Source: Dehalococcoidia bacterium (GTDB taxonomy: Bacteria; Chloroflexota; Dehalococcoidia; UBA2979). Taken from it: DNA of 64,000 nucleotides. Shown here piece after piece: positions 1 to 9,208 of this stretch; within the stretch, counting starts at the first letter, position 1; each line of letters begins with the position of its first letter. Under the pieces are notes generated by a model. It ran no database searches. It was not told the origin of the DNA and was given only the letters and a program-made list of their open reading frames with translations. The position numbers were made by a program, and so were the translations under genes. The DNA is taken from positions 20,027 to 84,026 of the forward strand of contig JANQNP010000126.1 of assembly GCA_028279505.1 (NCBI GenBank). The letters are read 5' to 3'.

Positions 1-653
1 AGCGCGAGGCCTGTGCGGGCAACGACATCGACTTCATCGAGGTCCTCGTCGGCCTCGACGGTCTAGCCGTCGTCACCAGCACCGAGAACGACTTCCTCGT
101 CGATGGCCTCACCACCGAGCAGCTCGCCACCATCTTCGGCGCGCCCTCGGAGGGCGAGATCACGAAGTGGAACCAGGTCGACGAGTCCTGGCCCGACGAG
201 GACATCGACATCTACGCCCCGGACACCGACTCCGGCACCTTCGACTTCTTCAACGAAGAGATCACCGAAGACATCGGTGGCAGCCGCGCCGACTACACCG
301 CCTCCACGGACGACAACGTCCTCGTGGTCGGCATCTCTGGCGACGACAACACCATCGGCTACTTCGGCTACGCCTACTTCGCGGAGAACCAGGACCGCCT
401 CCAGGTCATCCCGATCAACGGCGTGGTGCCCACCAACGAGACGGTCGCGGACGGCAGCTATGTCCTCTCCCGCCCGCTCTTCATCTACGTCCGTGAGGAC
501 TCGCTCCGCGACAAGGAGCAGGTCCGTGAGTTCGTCCGCTTCTACTTGAGCGACGAAGCGATCCCGCTCGTCGGCGAGGTCGGCTACACCGCCGTCACCA
601 CCGCCGAGATCGAAGCTTCACGCGGCGTGGTCGAGGACGCGATCGCCAGTTAG
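1..653 (+). CDS. pstS: Phosphate ABC transporter substrate-binding protein PstS (3' part)
   Basis: The reading frame is open from the window edge (first full codon at 3) to TAG at 651-653, giving about 216 C-terminal residues. It shows the PstS-type phosphate-loop segment [10 protein letters not shown] and, later, a YGYAYF-like hinge region and a C-terminal FVRFYLSD helix, as in the PBP-like domain family. The protein would bind inorganic phosphate outside the membrane and hand it to PstCA. It lies 29 bases upstream of pstC and clearly starts the pstSCAB order. The N-terminus, lipobox and operon promoter (expected Pho box) lie outside the window. Codons are C-ending, like the rest of the pst cluster but unlike plus-strand genes further right. 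Confidence 0.93.
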   Translation, partial: REACAGNDIDFIEVLVGLDGLAVVTSTENDFLVDGLTTEQLATIFGAPSEGEITKWNQVDESWPDEDIDIYAPDTDSGTFDFFNEEITEDIGGSRADYTASTDDNVLVVGISGDDNTIGYFGYAYFAENQDRLQVIPINGVVPTNETVADGSYVLSRPLFIYVREDSLRDKEQVREFVRFYLSDEAIPLVGEVGYTAVTTAEIEASRGVVEDAIAS

Positions 654-682
654 CATCGCCGACGGTTGCGGGGCGGAGATCC

Positions 683-1627
683 ATGGCCACGGGAACACCA
701 GCGATTGACGGTTCGGGAGCGTCTGCGCGATTCAAACGCAGCCGCTCCCGGCACCTCTTCGAGCAGCTGATCGGCCTCAGCCTCTTCGCCTGCGCCGCCG
801 TCACCGTCGTCACGACGGTCGGCATCGTCGCCATCCTCCTCGCCGAGGGCCTCACCTTCTTCACTGAAATCAGCCCGCTCGAGTTCTTCACCGGAACCCG
901 GTGGACGCCCCTCTTCCAGTCGGCCGGCTTCGGCGTCCTGCCCCTGGTCAACGGCACCCTGATCGTCGCCCTCGGCGCGTCGCTGGTCGCGCTCCCCGTC
1001 GGCACCCTCGCCGCGATCTACCTCTCCGAGTACGCCAGCCCCCAGATCCGAAGCATCATCAAGCCCGTCCTCGAGGTCCTCGCCGGGATCCCAACGATCG
1101 TCTTCGGCTACTTCGCCCTGACCTTCATCACCCCGTTCCTGAAAGACACCATCTTCCCCGAGATCGGCGTCTTCAACGCCCTCTCCGGCATGATCGTGGT
1201 TGGGATCATGACGATCCCAATGGTCTCCTCCATCTCCGACGACTCCATGCGCGCTGTGCCTCAGGAGTTGCGAGAGGCCGCGTACGGCGTTGGCGCCACC
1301 AAGTTCGAGGTGGTCACGAGGGTCACCTTCCCCGCCGCCCTGAGCGGAATCGTCGCCTCCTACATCCTCGCCATCTCGAGGGCGATCGGTGAAACGATGG
1401 CGGTCACGCTGGCCGTGGGCGCTACCCCCCGCATGGGCTTCGACATTCTCGACAGCTTCCAGACGATGACCGCGTACATCGTCAACGTCTCGCTCGGCGA
1501 CACGCCGCAAGGGACGACCGAGTTCCGCACGATCTTCGCGGTCGCGCTGACCCTCTTCGCGATGACCCTGCTGATGAACCTGATCAGCGCCCGCGTCGTC
1601 CAGCGATACCGGGAGCGCTACGAATGA
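683..1627 (+). CDS. pstC: Phosphate ABC transporter permease PstC
   Basis: A 314-residue integral membrane protein, the usual PstC size. There is one N-terminal membrane helix (about 25-57), then the permease core with the binding-protein-dependent transport signature [20 protein letters not shown] around 200-220, which contacts the ATPase, and the [11 protein letters not shown] motif typical of PstC/PstA. It forms the transmembrane channel with PstA. The ATG at 683 is the first good start after pstS. The stop overlaps the pstA start as ATGA (1624-1627), so translation is coupled. Confidence 0.97.
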   Translation: MATGTPAIDGSGASARFKRSRSRHLFEQLIGLSLFACAAVTVVTTVGIVAILLAEGLTFFTEISPLEFFTGTRWTPLFQSAGFGVLPLVNGTLIVALGASLVALPVGTLAAIYLSEYASPQIRSIIKPVLEVLAGIPTIVFGYFALTFITPFLKDTIFPEIGVFNALSGMIVVGIMTIPMVSSISDDSMRAVPQELREAAYGVGATKFEVVTRVTFPAALSGIVASYILAISRAIGETMAVTLAVGATPRMGFDILDSFQTMTAYIVNVSLGDTPQGTTEFRTIFAVALTLFAMTLLMNLISARVVQRYRERYE

Positions 1628-2562
1628 CCGCCGAGGCTCCCGCCGCCACCACGCGCGACCTCTTCGAGGTCAACCTCGCTCGACGGCACATGATCGGTGT
1701 GATCTTCCAAGGCGTCGCCCTCCTCGGCACCCTCGTCGGAATCATCGTGCTCGCCGTCCTCCTCATCGAGGTTTGGCGCGACGGAATCCACTTCCTCGAG
1801 CTGGATTTCCTGAACCGCTTCCCCTCCCGGTTCGCCGAGCAAGCTGGCTTCAAATCCGCCTTCTGGGGCTCGCTCTGGGTGATCGGCTTCACAGCGCTGC
1901 TCGCCTTCCCGATCGGCGTGGGGGCCGCCGTGTACCTCGAGGAGTACGCGCCCAAGAACGCCGTCACTCGACTCCTCCAGACAAACATCTCGAACCTCGC
2001 CGGCGTCCCCTCGATCGTCTACGGCATTCTCGGGTTGCAGCTCTTCGTCCGCGGCACCATCGGCATCGGCCCGAGCCTAGAAGACCTCGGCCTGCGCGAT
2101 CTAGATCGATCGGTTCTCGCCGGCTCTGCGACGCTCGCGCTGCTGATCCTCCCAGTCGTGATCGTCGCCTCGCAGGAGGCGCTGAAGGCAGTGCCACCAT
2201 CGATCCGCGAAGCCTCGTACGGCGTTGGAGCGACCCGCTGGCAGACCGTGCGAAGTCATGTTTTGCCGCAGGCGTTCCCAGGAATCATGACCGGCACGAT
2301 CCTCGCGCTCTCGCGCGCCATCGGAGAAACCGCGCCGCTGATCATGATCGGTGCGCTCTCGTTCGTCGCCTTCACGCCGGGCAACCCACTCGATGACTTC
2401 ACTGTGATGCCGATTCAAATCTTCGGCTGGGCGGTACGGCCTCAGCTCGACTTCCAGGATCTCGCCGCGACCGGGATCATCGTCCTCTTGATCGTGCTGC
2501 TCTCCATGAACGCCATCGCCGTCTACCTGCGCCACCGCTTCGGCGGCCCGGCCAGCCGCTAG
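1624..2562 (+). CDS. pstA: Phosphate ABC transporter permease PstA
   Basis: A 312-residue permease with six predicted membrane segments. The EAA loop reads [20 protein letters not shown] and is followed by [10 protein letters not shown], a PstA hallmark. The segment [15 protein letters not shown] is also conserved in the family. It partners PstC to form the phosphate channel. The start overlaps the pstC stop by four bases, and pstB follows after 11 bases, so all genes are probably one transcript controlled with the neighbouring two-component system. Confidence 0.97.
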   Translation: MTAEAPAATTRDLFEVNLARRHMIGVIFQGVALLGTLVGIIVLAVLLIEVWRDGIHFLELDFLNRFPSRFAEQAGFKSAFWGSLWVIGFTALLAFPIGVGAAVYLEEYAPKNAVTRLLQTNISNLAGVPSIVYGILGLQLFVRGTIGIGPSLEDLGLRDLDRSVLAGSATLALLILPVVIVASQEALKAVPPSIREASYGVGATRWQTVRSHVLPQAFPGIMTGTILALSRAIGETAPLIMIGALSFVAFTPGNPLDDFTVMPIQIFGWAVRPQLDFQDLAATGIIVLLIVLLSMNAIAVYLRHRFGGPASR

Positions 2563-2573
2563 GAGTTACACTC

Positions 2574-3491
2574 ATGGCCGATTCCACGAATTCGAACGGG
2601 GGCGTCGCCGTGGTCGACGAGCAGGTCGCTGATGAGCGAGACGCCGCCGTCGGCGCTTCCTCTTCGGGCCGTGACTTCCGGCCAACCCTTGGCGCCGCGC
2701 AGATCGACCAGCAAGAAGACACCATCGAGGACGTCGCCGTCCAGATCGACGACGTGGGCCTATGGTACGGCGCCAAGAAGGCGATCGAGGGCGTCAGCCT
2801 CGATGTCCAGCGACACGAGATCACGGCGCTAATTGGGCCGTCTGGCTGCGGCAAGAGCACCCTGCTCCGCTGCATCAACCGCATGAACGAGCTGATCCCC
2901 GGCGTGCGGATCGAAGGTCAGATCCGCGTCGACGGAGACCCGCTATACGGATCGGATGTCGACCCCGTCGAGGTCCGGCGCGCGGTGGGCATGGTCTTCC
3001 AGAAGCCCAACCCGTTCCCGAAATCCATCTACGAGAATGTGGCCTTCGGCGCCCGGATCAACGGCTACAAGGGCAACATGGACGAGCTCGTTGAGCGATC
3101 ACTGCGACAGGCGGCGCTCTGGGACGAGGTCAAAGACCAACTGAAGGAGTCCGGCCTCGCGCTCTCCGGTGGGCAGCAGCAGCGGCTCTGCATCGCCCGC
3201 GCGATCGCCGTACAACCCGAGGTGATCCTGATGGACGAGCCCTGCTCGGCACTCGACCCGATCGCGACCCAACGCATCGAAGACCTGATGCAAGAGCTGG
3301 CCGCTGACTACACGATTGTCATCGTTACTCACAACATGCAGCAGGCAGCGCGGGTCTCGAACCGAACCGCATTCATGCTCGCCGAGGAGGACCTCGTGGG
3401 CCGGCTCGTCGAATACGGTCGTACCGACCAGCTCTTCACTAGCCCGAATGACAGCCGAACCGAGGACTACATCACCGGTCGCTTCGGCTAG
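2574..3491 (+). CDS. pstB: Phosphate ABC transporter ATPase PstB
   Basis: A 305-residue ATPase. Walker [10 protein letters not shown] lies at residues 88-96, the signature [14 protein letters not shown] in the middle third, and Walker [14 protein letters not shown] just after it. The [11 protein letters not shown] segment after Walker A is diagnostic of PstB. Residues 1 to about 52 are an acidic, low-complexity N-terminal extension absent from the typical ~250-residue PstB; a start further in cannot be excluded, but the ATG at 2574 is only 11 bases after pstA. It energises phosphate import. The 3' end overlaps the convergent histidine-kinase gene by 20 bases. Confidence 0.96.
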   Translation: MADSTNSNGGVAVVDEQVADERDAAVGASSSGRDFRPTLGAAQIDQQEDTIEDVAVQIDDVGLWYGAKKAIEGVSLDVQRHEITALIGPSGCGKSTLLRCINRMNELIPGVRIEGQIRVDGDPLYGSDVDPVEVRRAVGMVFQKPNPFPKSIYENVAFGARINGYKGNMDELVERSLRQAALWDEVKDQLKESGLALSGGQQQRLCIARAIAVQPEVILMDEPCSALDPIATQRIEDLMQELAADYTIVIVTHNMQQAARVSNRTAFMLAEEDLVGRLVEYGRTDQLFTSPNDSRTEDYITGRFG

Positions 3492-4746
3492 CCTCCGAGA
3501 TCGCGCCCGCAGCTGCCGACGAGCTCGCAGACAGCTCGCCGCTTTCCCACGCCGAGTCTGCGGTGTCAGCGCCGCTCCGACTCGCCGGAAGTGTGAAGCA
3601 CAGAGTTGCGCCCGGGACCTCGTCGGCGACCCAGATGCGACCTCCCTGCCTGGTCACGATGTGGCGAGCGATCGCCAGACCGAGACCACTGCTCGCCGTC
3701 CGGGACTCGTCGCCGGTGTAGAAGCGCTCGAAGACGCGCGTTCGGTCGCGAAGAATGATGCCCGGTCCCTGATCCCGAACCTCGAACTGGACCTCGCCAT
3801 CGGCCGGCACGGCGGCCAGCCTGACCAGGCCGTCATTCGGGCTGACTCGCAGCGCGTTGTCGAGCAGGTTCGCGAGCACCTCGAGCACGCGCTCGCGGTC
3901 GCCGTCGACCAACGTCGTCGACTCATCGACGATCTCGAGCGATTGGCCGGCCGCTAGCAGCGGCTCGATCCGACGCGCCGCCGTCTCGAGCAGCTCCCGT
4001 GGGCGCAGGGGCTCGATGACGAACTCGTCGCTCCCCGACTCGACACGCGAGAGGTTGAGCAGTCCCTCGATGATCTCGCTCAGCCGTGAGATCTCGCCGG
4101 TCAAGCGTTGGTGAAAGTCCTGCTGCAAGCTTTCGTCGGAGACACCAAGTTCTAGCGTCTCGGCGAGGGCGAGTGCTGCTGTGACCGGCGTACGCAGCTC
4201 ATGCGAGGCGTTGGCGATCAGATCCGAGCGTGCCCGCTGCGCGTCGCGCAGCTCCGTCAGGTCTTCAAGTGCGAGGACATGGCGCGCCCCCGCGATCGGC
4301 TCGTCCAGACGAGTGGCGGTCGCCCGCACCATCTGACCGTCGCGGACGTCGACCTCCTCGGGGGCCCCGGACGACTCACGGGCGATCTGCGCGATGTTGT
4401 GGTCTCGAATCGCGCGGATCAGCGAAACGCCCTCGACGTCGCGACGGTCCCGACCGCAGAGGTCCAGCGCCGCCTCGTTGGCCCCGACAACCAGCAGGTC
4501 GTCGTCCAAGAGGAGCACGCCGCAAGGGACTGTCTCGAGCCAGTCCGACGCTTCTTCGCTCGGTTCAACGGGGCTGGGCTGCACAGCTGGAGCCGTTGTC
4601 ATGACGCGTGGACGGCCGCTCCGCACCACCACGGCCGAGGCGAGAACCGCACCCGCAGCGGCAGCGATCCCGAGACCCACAGGCAAGGCGGCCACGGCTA
4701 ACCCCGCGCTGATGGCGAGGAGGACAACGACGGCTCCGCGCCTCAT
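3472..4746 (-). CDS. phoR: PhoR-like sensor histidine kinase
   Basis: A 424-residue kinase. Residues 5-42 form a short two-helix membrane hairpin with almost no extracellular loop, so sensing is unlikely to be periplasmic. A PAS-like region follows (about 66-165), then the HisKA domain with the phosphoacceptor His182 in [13 protein letters not shown], and a HATPase domain with LLDNALRVS (N box), RDQGPGI (G1) and SSGLGLAIA (G2). This architecture matches PhoR, which senses phosphate through the Pst transporter. It overlaps the regulator gene upstream by ATGA (4743-4746) and converges on pstB. The last ~35 residues are a Ser/Ala-rich tail. Assignment to phosphate rests on domain layout and on adjacency to pst. 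Confidence 0.9.
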   Translation of the reverse strand: MRRGAVVVLLAISAGLAVAALPVGLGIAAAAGAVLASAVVVRSGRPRVMTTAPAVQPSPVEPSEEASDWLETVPCGVLLLDDDLLVVGANEAALDLCGRDRRDVEGVSLIRAIRDHNIAQIARESSGAPEEVDVRDGQMVRATATRLDEPIAGARHVLALEDLTELRDAQRARSDLIANASHELRTPVTAALALAETLELGVSDESLQQDFHQRLTGEISRLSEIIEGLLNLSRVESGSDEFVIEPLRPRELLETAARRIEPLLAAGQSLEIVDESTTLVDGDRERVLEVLANLLDNALRVSPNDGLVRLAAVPADGEVQFEVRDQGPGIILRDRTRVFERFYTGDESRTASSGLGLAIARHIVTRQGGRIWVADEVPGATLCFTLPASRSGADTADSAWESGELSASSSAAAGAISEASRSDR

Positions 4747-5441
4747 GGCACGAACTTGTACCCGACGCTACGAACGGTTTGGAGGTGCGCTGGACGGGCC
4801 GCGTCTTCTTCGATCTTCTCCCGCAACCAACGGACGTGGACGTCGACCGTCCGGGTTTCGCCGACGTAGCTGTAGCCCCAGACCGACTCGAGGATCATCT
4901 CGCGGGACAGCGCCTGACCGGGGTGGCGCATCAGGTACTCGAGGAGTGAGAACTCGCGGGGGCGGAGCGCGACCGGCAGCCCTCGAACTGTTACTTCGTG
5001 GGCGACGAGGTCGAGGATGATGTCTCCGCCCTCCAGGCGGTCGCCGCTCTTGCGGTCGGTCGCGGCGACGCTGCGCGAGAGTTCGTCGCGGCGCAGCGCC
5101 GATGAGACGCGGGCGCGGAGTTCTCGCATCGAGAACGGCTTGGTGACGTAGTCGTCCGCGCCGAGGTCGAGGCCCTGGACCTTGTCGGCCTCGCTGTCGC
5201 GGGCGGTCAGCATGAGGATCGGCATCGGCTGCTCGGTGCGGAGGATGCGGCAGACATCGAGGCCGGACATCCTCGGCAGCATCACGTCCAGCAAGACGAG
5301 GTCCGGCCGCTCGGTGCGCGCGAGTTCGAGACCAGCGAGGCCGTCCTCGGCGCGTAGCACGTCGTGGCCATCACGCTCGAGGTTGAATGCGACCGCTTCG
5401 AGGATATTCGAGTCGTCTTCGACGATCAGGACTGTAGACAT
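4743..5441 (-). CDS. phoB: PhoB/PhoP-like response regulator (OmpR family)
   Basis: A 232-residue OmpR-family regulator. The receiver domain has the acidic pocket EDD at 8-10, phosphoacceptor Asp52 in LVLLDVMLP, and conserved Lys101 in VTKPF. The C-terminal winged helix includes LRPREFSLLEYLMRHPGQ, then TVDVHVRWLREKIE and RSVGYKFVP. Phosphorylated by the co-transcribed kinase, it would activate pst and other phosphate-starvation genes. A TACGAT box ends 7 bases before the ATG, suggesting a leaderless transcript starting at or near the start codon. Confidence 0.92.
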   Translation of the reverse strand: MSTVLIVEDDSNILEAVAFNLERDGHDVLRAEDGLAGLELARTERPDLVLLDVMLPRMSGLDVCRILRTEQPMPILMLTARDSEADKVQGLDLGADDYVTKPFSMRELRARVSSALRRDELSRSVAATDRKSGDRLEGGDIILDLVAHEVTVRGLPVALRPREFSLLEYLMRHPGQALSREMILESVWGYSYVGETRTVDVHVRWLREKIEEDAARPAHLQTVRSVGYKFVP

Positions 5442-5448
5442 TAGGTCG

Positions 5449-5454
5449 ATCGTA
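5449..5454 (-). promoter_or_regulatory. Putative -10 box of phoB, leaderless
   Basis: TACGAT on the minus strand with only 7 bases (5442-5448) before the phoB ATG. This spacing puts transcription initiation at the start codon. No convincing -35 element is seen. The same arrangement occurs upstream of at least four other genes in the window. Confidence 0.45.
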
Positions 5455-5519
5455 CCGGGCGTCTTCCGGAGATGGGCCGATCTAGCGTTAACAATCTCAC
5501 GGCACAGGCGCGCAGGATG

Positions 5520-6245
5520 CTACGGGACGTCCATCGTGCGAAGGCGGCGCTCGGTCAGCCAGCTGAATACAGCGACAACGGCAACCGCGCCGATGATGGC
5601 TGGCGCGAAGTCCAAGGCGACGCCGCCGGTGTCCTGCAGTCGAGCATCGTCGAGCCCTCGGATCACGCCGAGCGTGTACTGGCGGATGCTGACGAAGCGC
5701 AGCCCCGAGAACAGCGTCGCGATCGAGGCTTCCCAGAGGAACACGTAGACGAGGCCGAAGACGATCGCCTGGCGGGTGGCGAGGCCGCCCCATGTGAACA
5801 CGACGCTATACGCGGCAGCGCCTACTCCGAGGCCGGCGGCGGTGGCTAGGGAAGTATTTATGTCTCCCTCTGTGATGAGGATAGACATGATCATGCCGCT
5901 GACGGCGACGGGGACGGCGACGCTGAGGACGGTGGCGAGCATCTTGGGCACGACGATGTGCCATCGGGGGATTGGCTTGAGGGTTAAGTAGCCCAGGGTG
6001 TTGTCCTCGACTTCGTCGCCGAGGGTCGCCGTTGCCAGGAGGAGGGCGGCGATCGGGAGGACGGCGCTGTTGAGGACGAGGGCGGTGAGGGCGTCGTGGA
6101 ACTCGAGTTCGTCGGGGCGGGTGGCGGCGTCGGAGAACCAGTAGATGACGCCGAGGAGGATGGGGACGGCGGAGAGGAGGAGCACGACGATGTAGCGGCG
6201 GCGCTGGGTGAGCTGGGACAAGGTCAGGAAGAAGAGCGGCATCAT
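5520..6245 (-). CDS. ABC-2 type transporter permease (second module)
   Basis: A 241-residue protein with about six predicted membrane helices; the first follows a short cytoplasmic N-terminus. The segment DEVEDNTLGYLTLKPIPRW after the second helix is typical of ABC-2 permeases (the conserved cytoplasmic coupling loop). It is the last gene of a four-gene operon and starts within the stop of the preceding ATPase gene (overlap 6242-6245). It probably pairs with that ATPase. The substrate is unknown; the family includes lipid, bacteriocin and drug exporters. Confidence 0.8.
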   Translation of the reverse strand: MMPLFFLTLSQLTQRRRYIVVLLLSAVPILLGVIYWFSDAATRPDELEFHDALTALVLNSAVLPIAALLLATATLGDEVEDNTLGYLTLKPIPRWHIVVPKMLATVLSVAVPVAVSGMIMSILITEGDINTSLATAAGLGVGAAAYSVVFTWGGLATRQAIVFGLVYVFLWEASIATLFSGLRFVSIRQYTLGVIRGLDDARLQDTGGVALDFAPAIIGAVAVVAVFSWLTERRLRTMDVP

Positions 6246-7192
6246 CGCGGCACCTTCTTCCCGACGCCGGCGCCGTCGGCGAGGTATTCGAAGACGCTTT
6301 CGAGGGAGTCGTCGAGGGGCTGGACGCGCTGGAGGCGGACGGCGCTGGCCTGGGCGGCGACGGGGATCGCCTGCTGGAGCGCGCGGACGTCGGTGCCGAG
6401 GACGCGGAGGCCGTCGTCGTCGATGGTGAGCGACTCGACGGCGCCCTCGCTTGCTAGGGCCGAGGCGAGGACGCGCGGGGCGTCGCAGTCGACGCGGACG
6501 AGGTAGGGGCGCTGGTTGAGGCGGCGGCGGATGGCGCGGTAGTCGCCGGCGGCGGCGAGCTTGCCGCCGACGATCAGGAGGATGCGGTCGGCCATGGACT
6601 CGACCTCCTCGAGGATGTGGGAGGAGATGAGGATGGTGCGGCCCTGCTTCGCGAGATCGCTGATCACGTCCATGAACTCGAGGCGCTGACGGGGGTCGGT
6701 GCCGCTCAGGGGCTCGTCGAGCATGAGGACCTCGGGGTCGTGGACGAGCGCGTGGGCGAGGCGCATCCGCTGGCGCATGCCGCGGGAGTAGCCGCCGAGC
6801 TTGCGGTGCTGGTCGTCGGTCATGCGGACGATCTCGATGGCGCGGTCGGTGGCCGCGGCGACGTCAGGGACGCCGGTGAGGGTGGCGGCGAGTTCCACGA
6901 ACTGGCGGCCGGTGAGGTAGGAGTAGATCTGCTCGTGGGCGGTCATGACGCCGAGCCGCTTGTAGATGCCGGGATTGTTGCGGACGGGCTCGTCGAGGAC
7001 GGTGATGTCGCCCTCGGAGGGGCGGGCGAGGCCGGCGAGGAGTCGCAGGAGCGTGGTCTTGCCGGCGCCGTTCGGACCGACGAGGCCGGTAACGCCGGGG
7101 TAGACCTCGAACGAGATGTCGTTGACGGCGACGACGCTGCCGAACCAGCGGGAAGCGCGGTCGACGCGGATGGTGGGGTGGCCGTCGTTCAT
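6242..7192 (-). CDS. ABC transporter ATPase (second module)
   Basis: An ATPase of 316 residues with Walker A GPNGAGKTT, the signature YSRGMRQRMRLAHALV in place of canonical LSGGQ (usual in ABC-2 exporters), Walker B VLMLDEPLSGTDP and switch His in ISSHILEE. A C-terminal ~80-residue domain follows, as in NatA/CcmA-like exporters. The start at 7192 (MNDGHPT) is chosen because it overlaps the upstream permease stop as ATGA; an in-frame upstream start at 7219 would lie inside that gene. It energises the permease encoded immediately downstream. Confidence 0.87.
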   Translation of the reverse strand: MNDGHPTIRVDRASRWFGSVVAVNDISFEVYPGVTGLVGPNGAGKTTLLRLLAGLARPSEGDITVLDEPVRNNPGIYKRLGVMTAHEQIYSYLTGRQFVELAATLTGVPDVAAATDRAIEIVRMTDDQHRKLGGYSRGMRQRMRLAHALVHDPEVLMLDEPLSGTDPRQRLEFMDVISDLAKQGRTILISSHILEEVESMADRILLIVGGKLAAAGDYRAIRRRLNQRPYLVRVDCDAPRVLASALASEGAVESLTIDDDGLRVLGTDVRALQQAIPVAAQASAVRLQRVQPLDDSLESVFEYLADGAGVGKKVPR

Positions 7193-8100
7193 CCGGCGGC
7201 TCCCCGGTAGCGCCACCACATCACGACCCAGCCGATCGCGACGATGGCGGCGACGTCGGCGACGTAGATCCAGTTGGCGAGCGGCGCGTCGCCCTGGACG
7301 TCGCGGAAGATCCAGTCGTTGACGTTGAGGACGGCCTGGAGCATGTCGATCAGGCCGAGGTAGTCGCCGGCGGATCCGCTGACGAGCTCGGAGAGGATCT
7401 CGCCCACGATCGAGAAGAGGATCAGCACGCCGAGCGCGGCGCCGGCGGCGTAGGGCCGGCGATCGGTGAAGGAGGAGACGGCGAGGGCGACGGTGGTGAG
7501 CATCGCGGCCATGACCATCCCAGAGAGGGCGACCTGCGGGAGGATCTCGAGGTTGTCGGTGACCCAGTCGAAGGGGCTGTCGGCGATCATCGAGCGGGTA
7601 AGGAAGATCAGGAGCTGCGGGAGCCAGAGGATGACGGTGCTGACGGTGAAGAAGCCGAGCCAGCGGGCGACGACGTAGTTCATCGGGGTGAGCGGGCGGG
7701 TGAAGTAGAGGACGAGGACGTTGCTGCGCCGGTCCGGGCAGAACATCTCCGGCCCGATCATCGAGGCGTAGAGGATCAAGGGGATCAGCGCGAACTCGTA
7801 GTACTCGCGGTTGGAGAGACCGTCGAGCTCCAGCTCGTCGACGTCGCCGCCGAACGAAGAGACGAAGCCGGCGATCACGACGACGAAGACGGCGGGCAGC
7901 AGGACGAGGACGATCAGGCCGAGCGGCAGCAGCTTCGAGGAGAGGCTGCGGCCGAGGCCGAGCGAGGCGCGGATCGAGTCGCGCCAGATCGCGCGGATGG
8001 CCTGGGGGCGACCGGAGCGCTCGCCTTCGAAGCGCTGGTAGCCGAGGTCGTAGACCTCTCCTTCGGTGGAGCGCTGGCGCGGTTGGACCTCAGTGGTCAC
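7189..8100 (-). CDS. ABC-2 type transporter permease (first module)
   Basis: A 303-residue permease. The N-terminal ~55 residues are cytoplasmic, beginning with a charged segment containing the motif VYDLGYQRFEGER, which recurs in ABC permeases of this kind. About six membrane helices follow, with the conserved coupling segment PDRRSNVLVLYFTRPLTPMN after the second. Its start overlaps the upstream ATPase stop (8097-8100) and its stop overlaps the next ATPase start, so it is the second gene of a tightly coupled operon. Confidence 0.8.
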   Translation of the reverse strand: MTTEVQPRQRSTEGEVYDLGYQRFEGERSGRPQAIRAIWRDSIRASLGLGRSLSSKLLPLGLIVLVLLPAVFVVVIAGFVSSFGGDVDELELDGLSNREYYEFALIPLILYASMIGPEMFCPDRRSNVLVLYFTRPLTPMNYVVARWLGFFTVSTVILWLPQLLIFLTRSMIADSPFDWVTDNLEILPQVALSGMVMAAMLTTVALAVSSFTDRRPYAAGAALGVLILFSIVGEILSELVSGSAGDYLGLIDMLQAVLNVNDWIFRDVQGDAPLANWIYVADVAAIVAIGWVVMWWRYRGAAG

Positions 8101-9029
8101 GCGTTGTCGCTCTCGCTGAGCGACTGGAGCGCGGGGTCATCGCGGAAGAGCTCGGTGAGCGAGTGCTGGCGCGGCGCCATGGAATAGAGGAGCGCGCCGG
8201 AGCTGACGATCGCGTCGCGGATGATGTCGAAGCCGGCGTCGTCGACGTTCTCGACGACGATCGACTCGCCCTCGATGCGCGACTCGATGCCGCGGCGGCC
8301 GAGTTCGGCGAGGAAGTCGTCGGCACCCTCGGTGACCTGGATGGCGAGCAGCGTGGTCTCGGTGGTGAAGCCGGCGACGGAGCCTTCGCGGGAGACGGCG
8401 CCGGCGTCGAGCACGATCACGCGGTCGCAGGTGCGCTCGACATCGCCCATGAGGTGGGAGGAGAGGACGACGCTGATCCCGAACTCGCGGCCGGTGTGCT
8501 CGACGAGCTCGAGCATCTGCTGGCGGCCCATGGGGTCGAGGCCGGCGGTGGGCTCGTCGAGGAGGACGAGCGCCGGGTCGTGGACGAGCGCCTGGGCGAG
8601 CTTGACGCGCTGCTTCATGCCGGTGGAGTAGTCGCCGAGGGGGCGGTATCGCTCCTCCTCGAGGCCGACGTGGCGGAGGGTGTCGGCGGCGCGGACGCGG
8701 GCGTCGTGCGATGGGAGCCCGGAGAGCTGGCCCATGTAGGAGAGGAACTCGATCGCATCCATGTTCCGGGGGAGGCAGTCGTGCTCCGGCATGTAGCCGA
8801 TGCGCTGGCGGGCCTGGGGTTGCTCGGAAACATCAACGCCCTCGAAGAGGGCGCGTCCGGCGGTGGGGCCGATGAGTCCGAGGAAGAGCTTGAGGGCGGT
8901 GCTCTTGCCGGCTCCGTTCGCTCCCAGCAGTCCGGTAATGCCCGATTCGACGGCGAAGCTGACGCCGTCGAGGGCGCGCACGGAGCCGTAGTGCTTCTTG
9001 AGCTGCTGCGCTTCGAGGAGTGCGGGCAT
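8097..9029 (-). CDS. ABC transporter ATPase (first module)
   Basis: A 310-residue ATPase with Walker A GANGAGKST, signature YSTGMKQRVKLAQALV, Walker B LVLLDEPTAGLDP and switch His in LSSHLMGD. The C-terminal regulatory-type domain (about 220-310) resembles that of the second ATPase of the operon, so the two ATPase/permease modules may have arisen by duplication. First gene of the operon; a TATACT box lies 7 bases upstream of its ATG. The substrate cannot be told from the sequence. Confidence 0.87.
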   Translation of the reverse strand: MPALLEAQQLKKHYGSVRALDGVSFAVESGITGLLGANGAGKSTALKLFLGLIGPTAGRALFEGVDVSEQPQARQRIGYMPEHDCLPRNMDAIEFLSYMGQLSGLPSHDARVRAADTLRHVGLEEERYRPLGDYSTGMKQRVKLAQALVHDPALVLLDEPTAGLDPMGRQQMLELVEHTGREFGISVVLSSHLMGDVERTCDRVIVLDAGAVSREGSVAGFTTETTLLAIQVTEGADDFLAELGRRGIESRIEGESIVVENVDDAGFDIIRDAIVSSGALLYSMAPRQHSLTELFRDDPALQSLSESDNA

Positions 9030-9036
9030 GGCAGCG

Positions 9037-9042
9037 AGTATA
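9037..9042 (-). promoter_or_regulatory. Putative -10 box of the ABC exporter operon, leaderless
   Basis: TATACT on the minus strand, 7 bases (9030-9036) from the ATG at 9029. This is close to the TATAAT consensus and is positioned so that transcription would start at the first codon. The -35 region is weak. Confidence 0.5.
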
Positions 9043-9096
9043 GGGCCCGCACTGCTTCAGCCAGCGTCCCTCGTTGGGGGTATATCGCCGGGCGGC

Positions 9097-9120
9097 GGGC
9101 CGGATCAGGCGATCCGGCCC
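9097..9120. repeat. Perfect 10-bp inverted repeat (hairpin)
   Basis: GGGCCGGATC, spacer AGGC, then GATCCGGCCC. It lies in the 170-base divergent gap between the ABC operon and the orphan gene at 9209. There is no T-tract, so a classical terminator is unlikely. It may be an operator or a chance GC-rich hairpin. Confidence 0.35.
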
Positions 9121-9208
9121 GTCAACACTGGGCGAGGTCGCGGGGGCTTCGCGTGACCCAGGATTGTGTGGATACGCTAGTGGCCTCCCCTAGGTCGGGT
9201 TGGCGTGC

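Noticed and set aside
5442..5519. Replication origin at the GC-skew change
   Set aside because: No DnaA boxes, no AT-rich unwinding region and no dnaA/dnaN/gyr genes nearby.
9097..9120. Terminator between the divergent genes
   Set aside because: The stem is perfect but there is no T-run and it lies between two gene starts, not ends.
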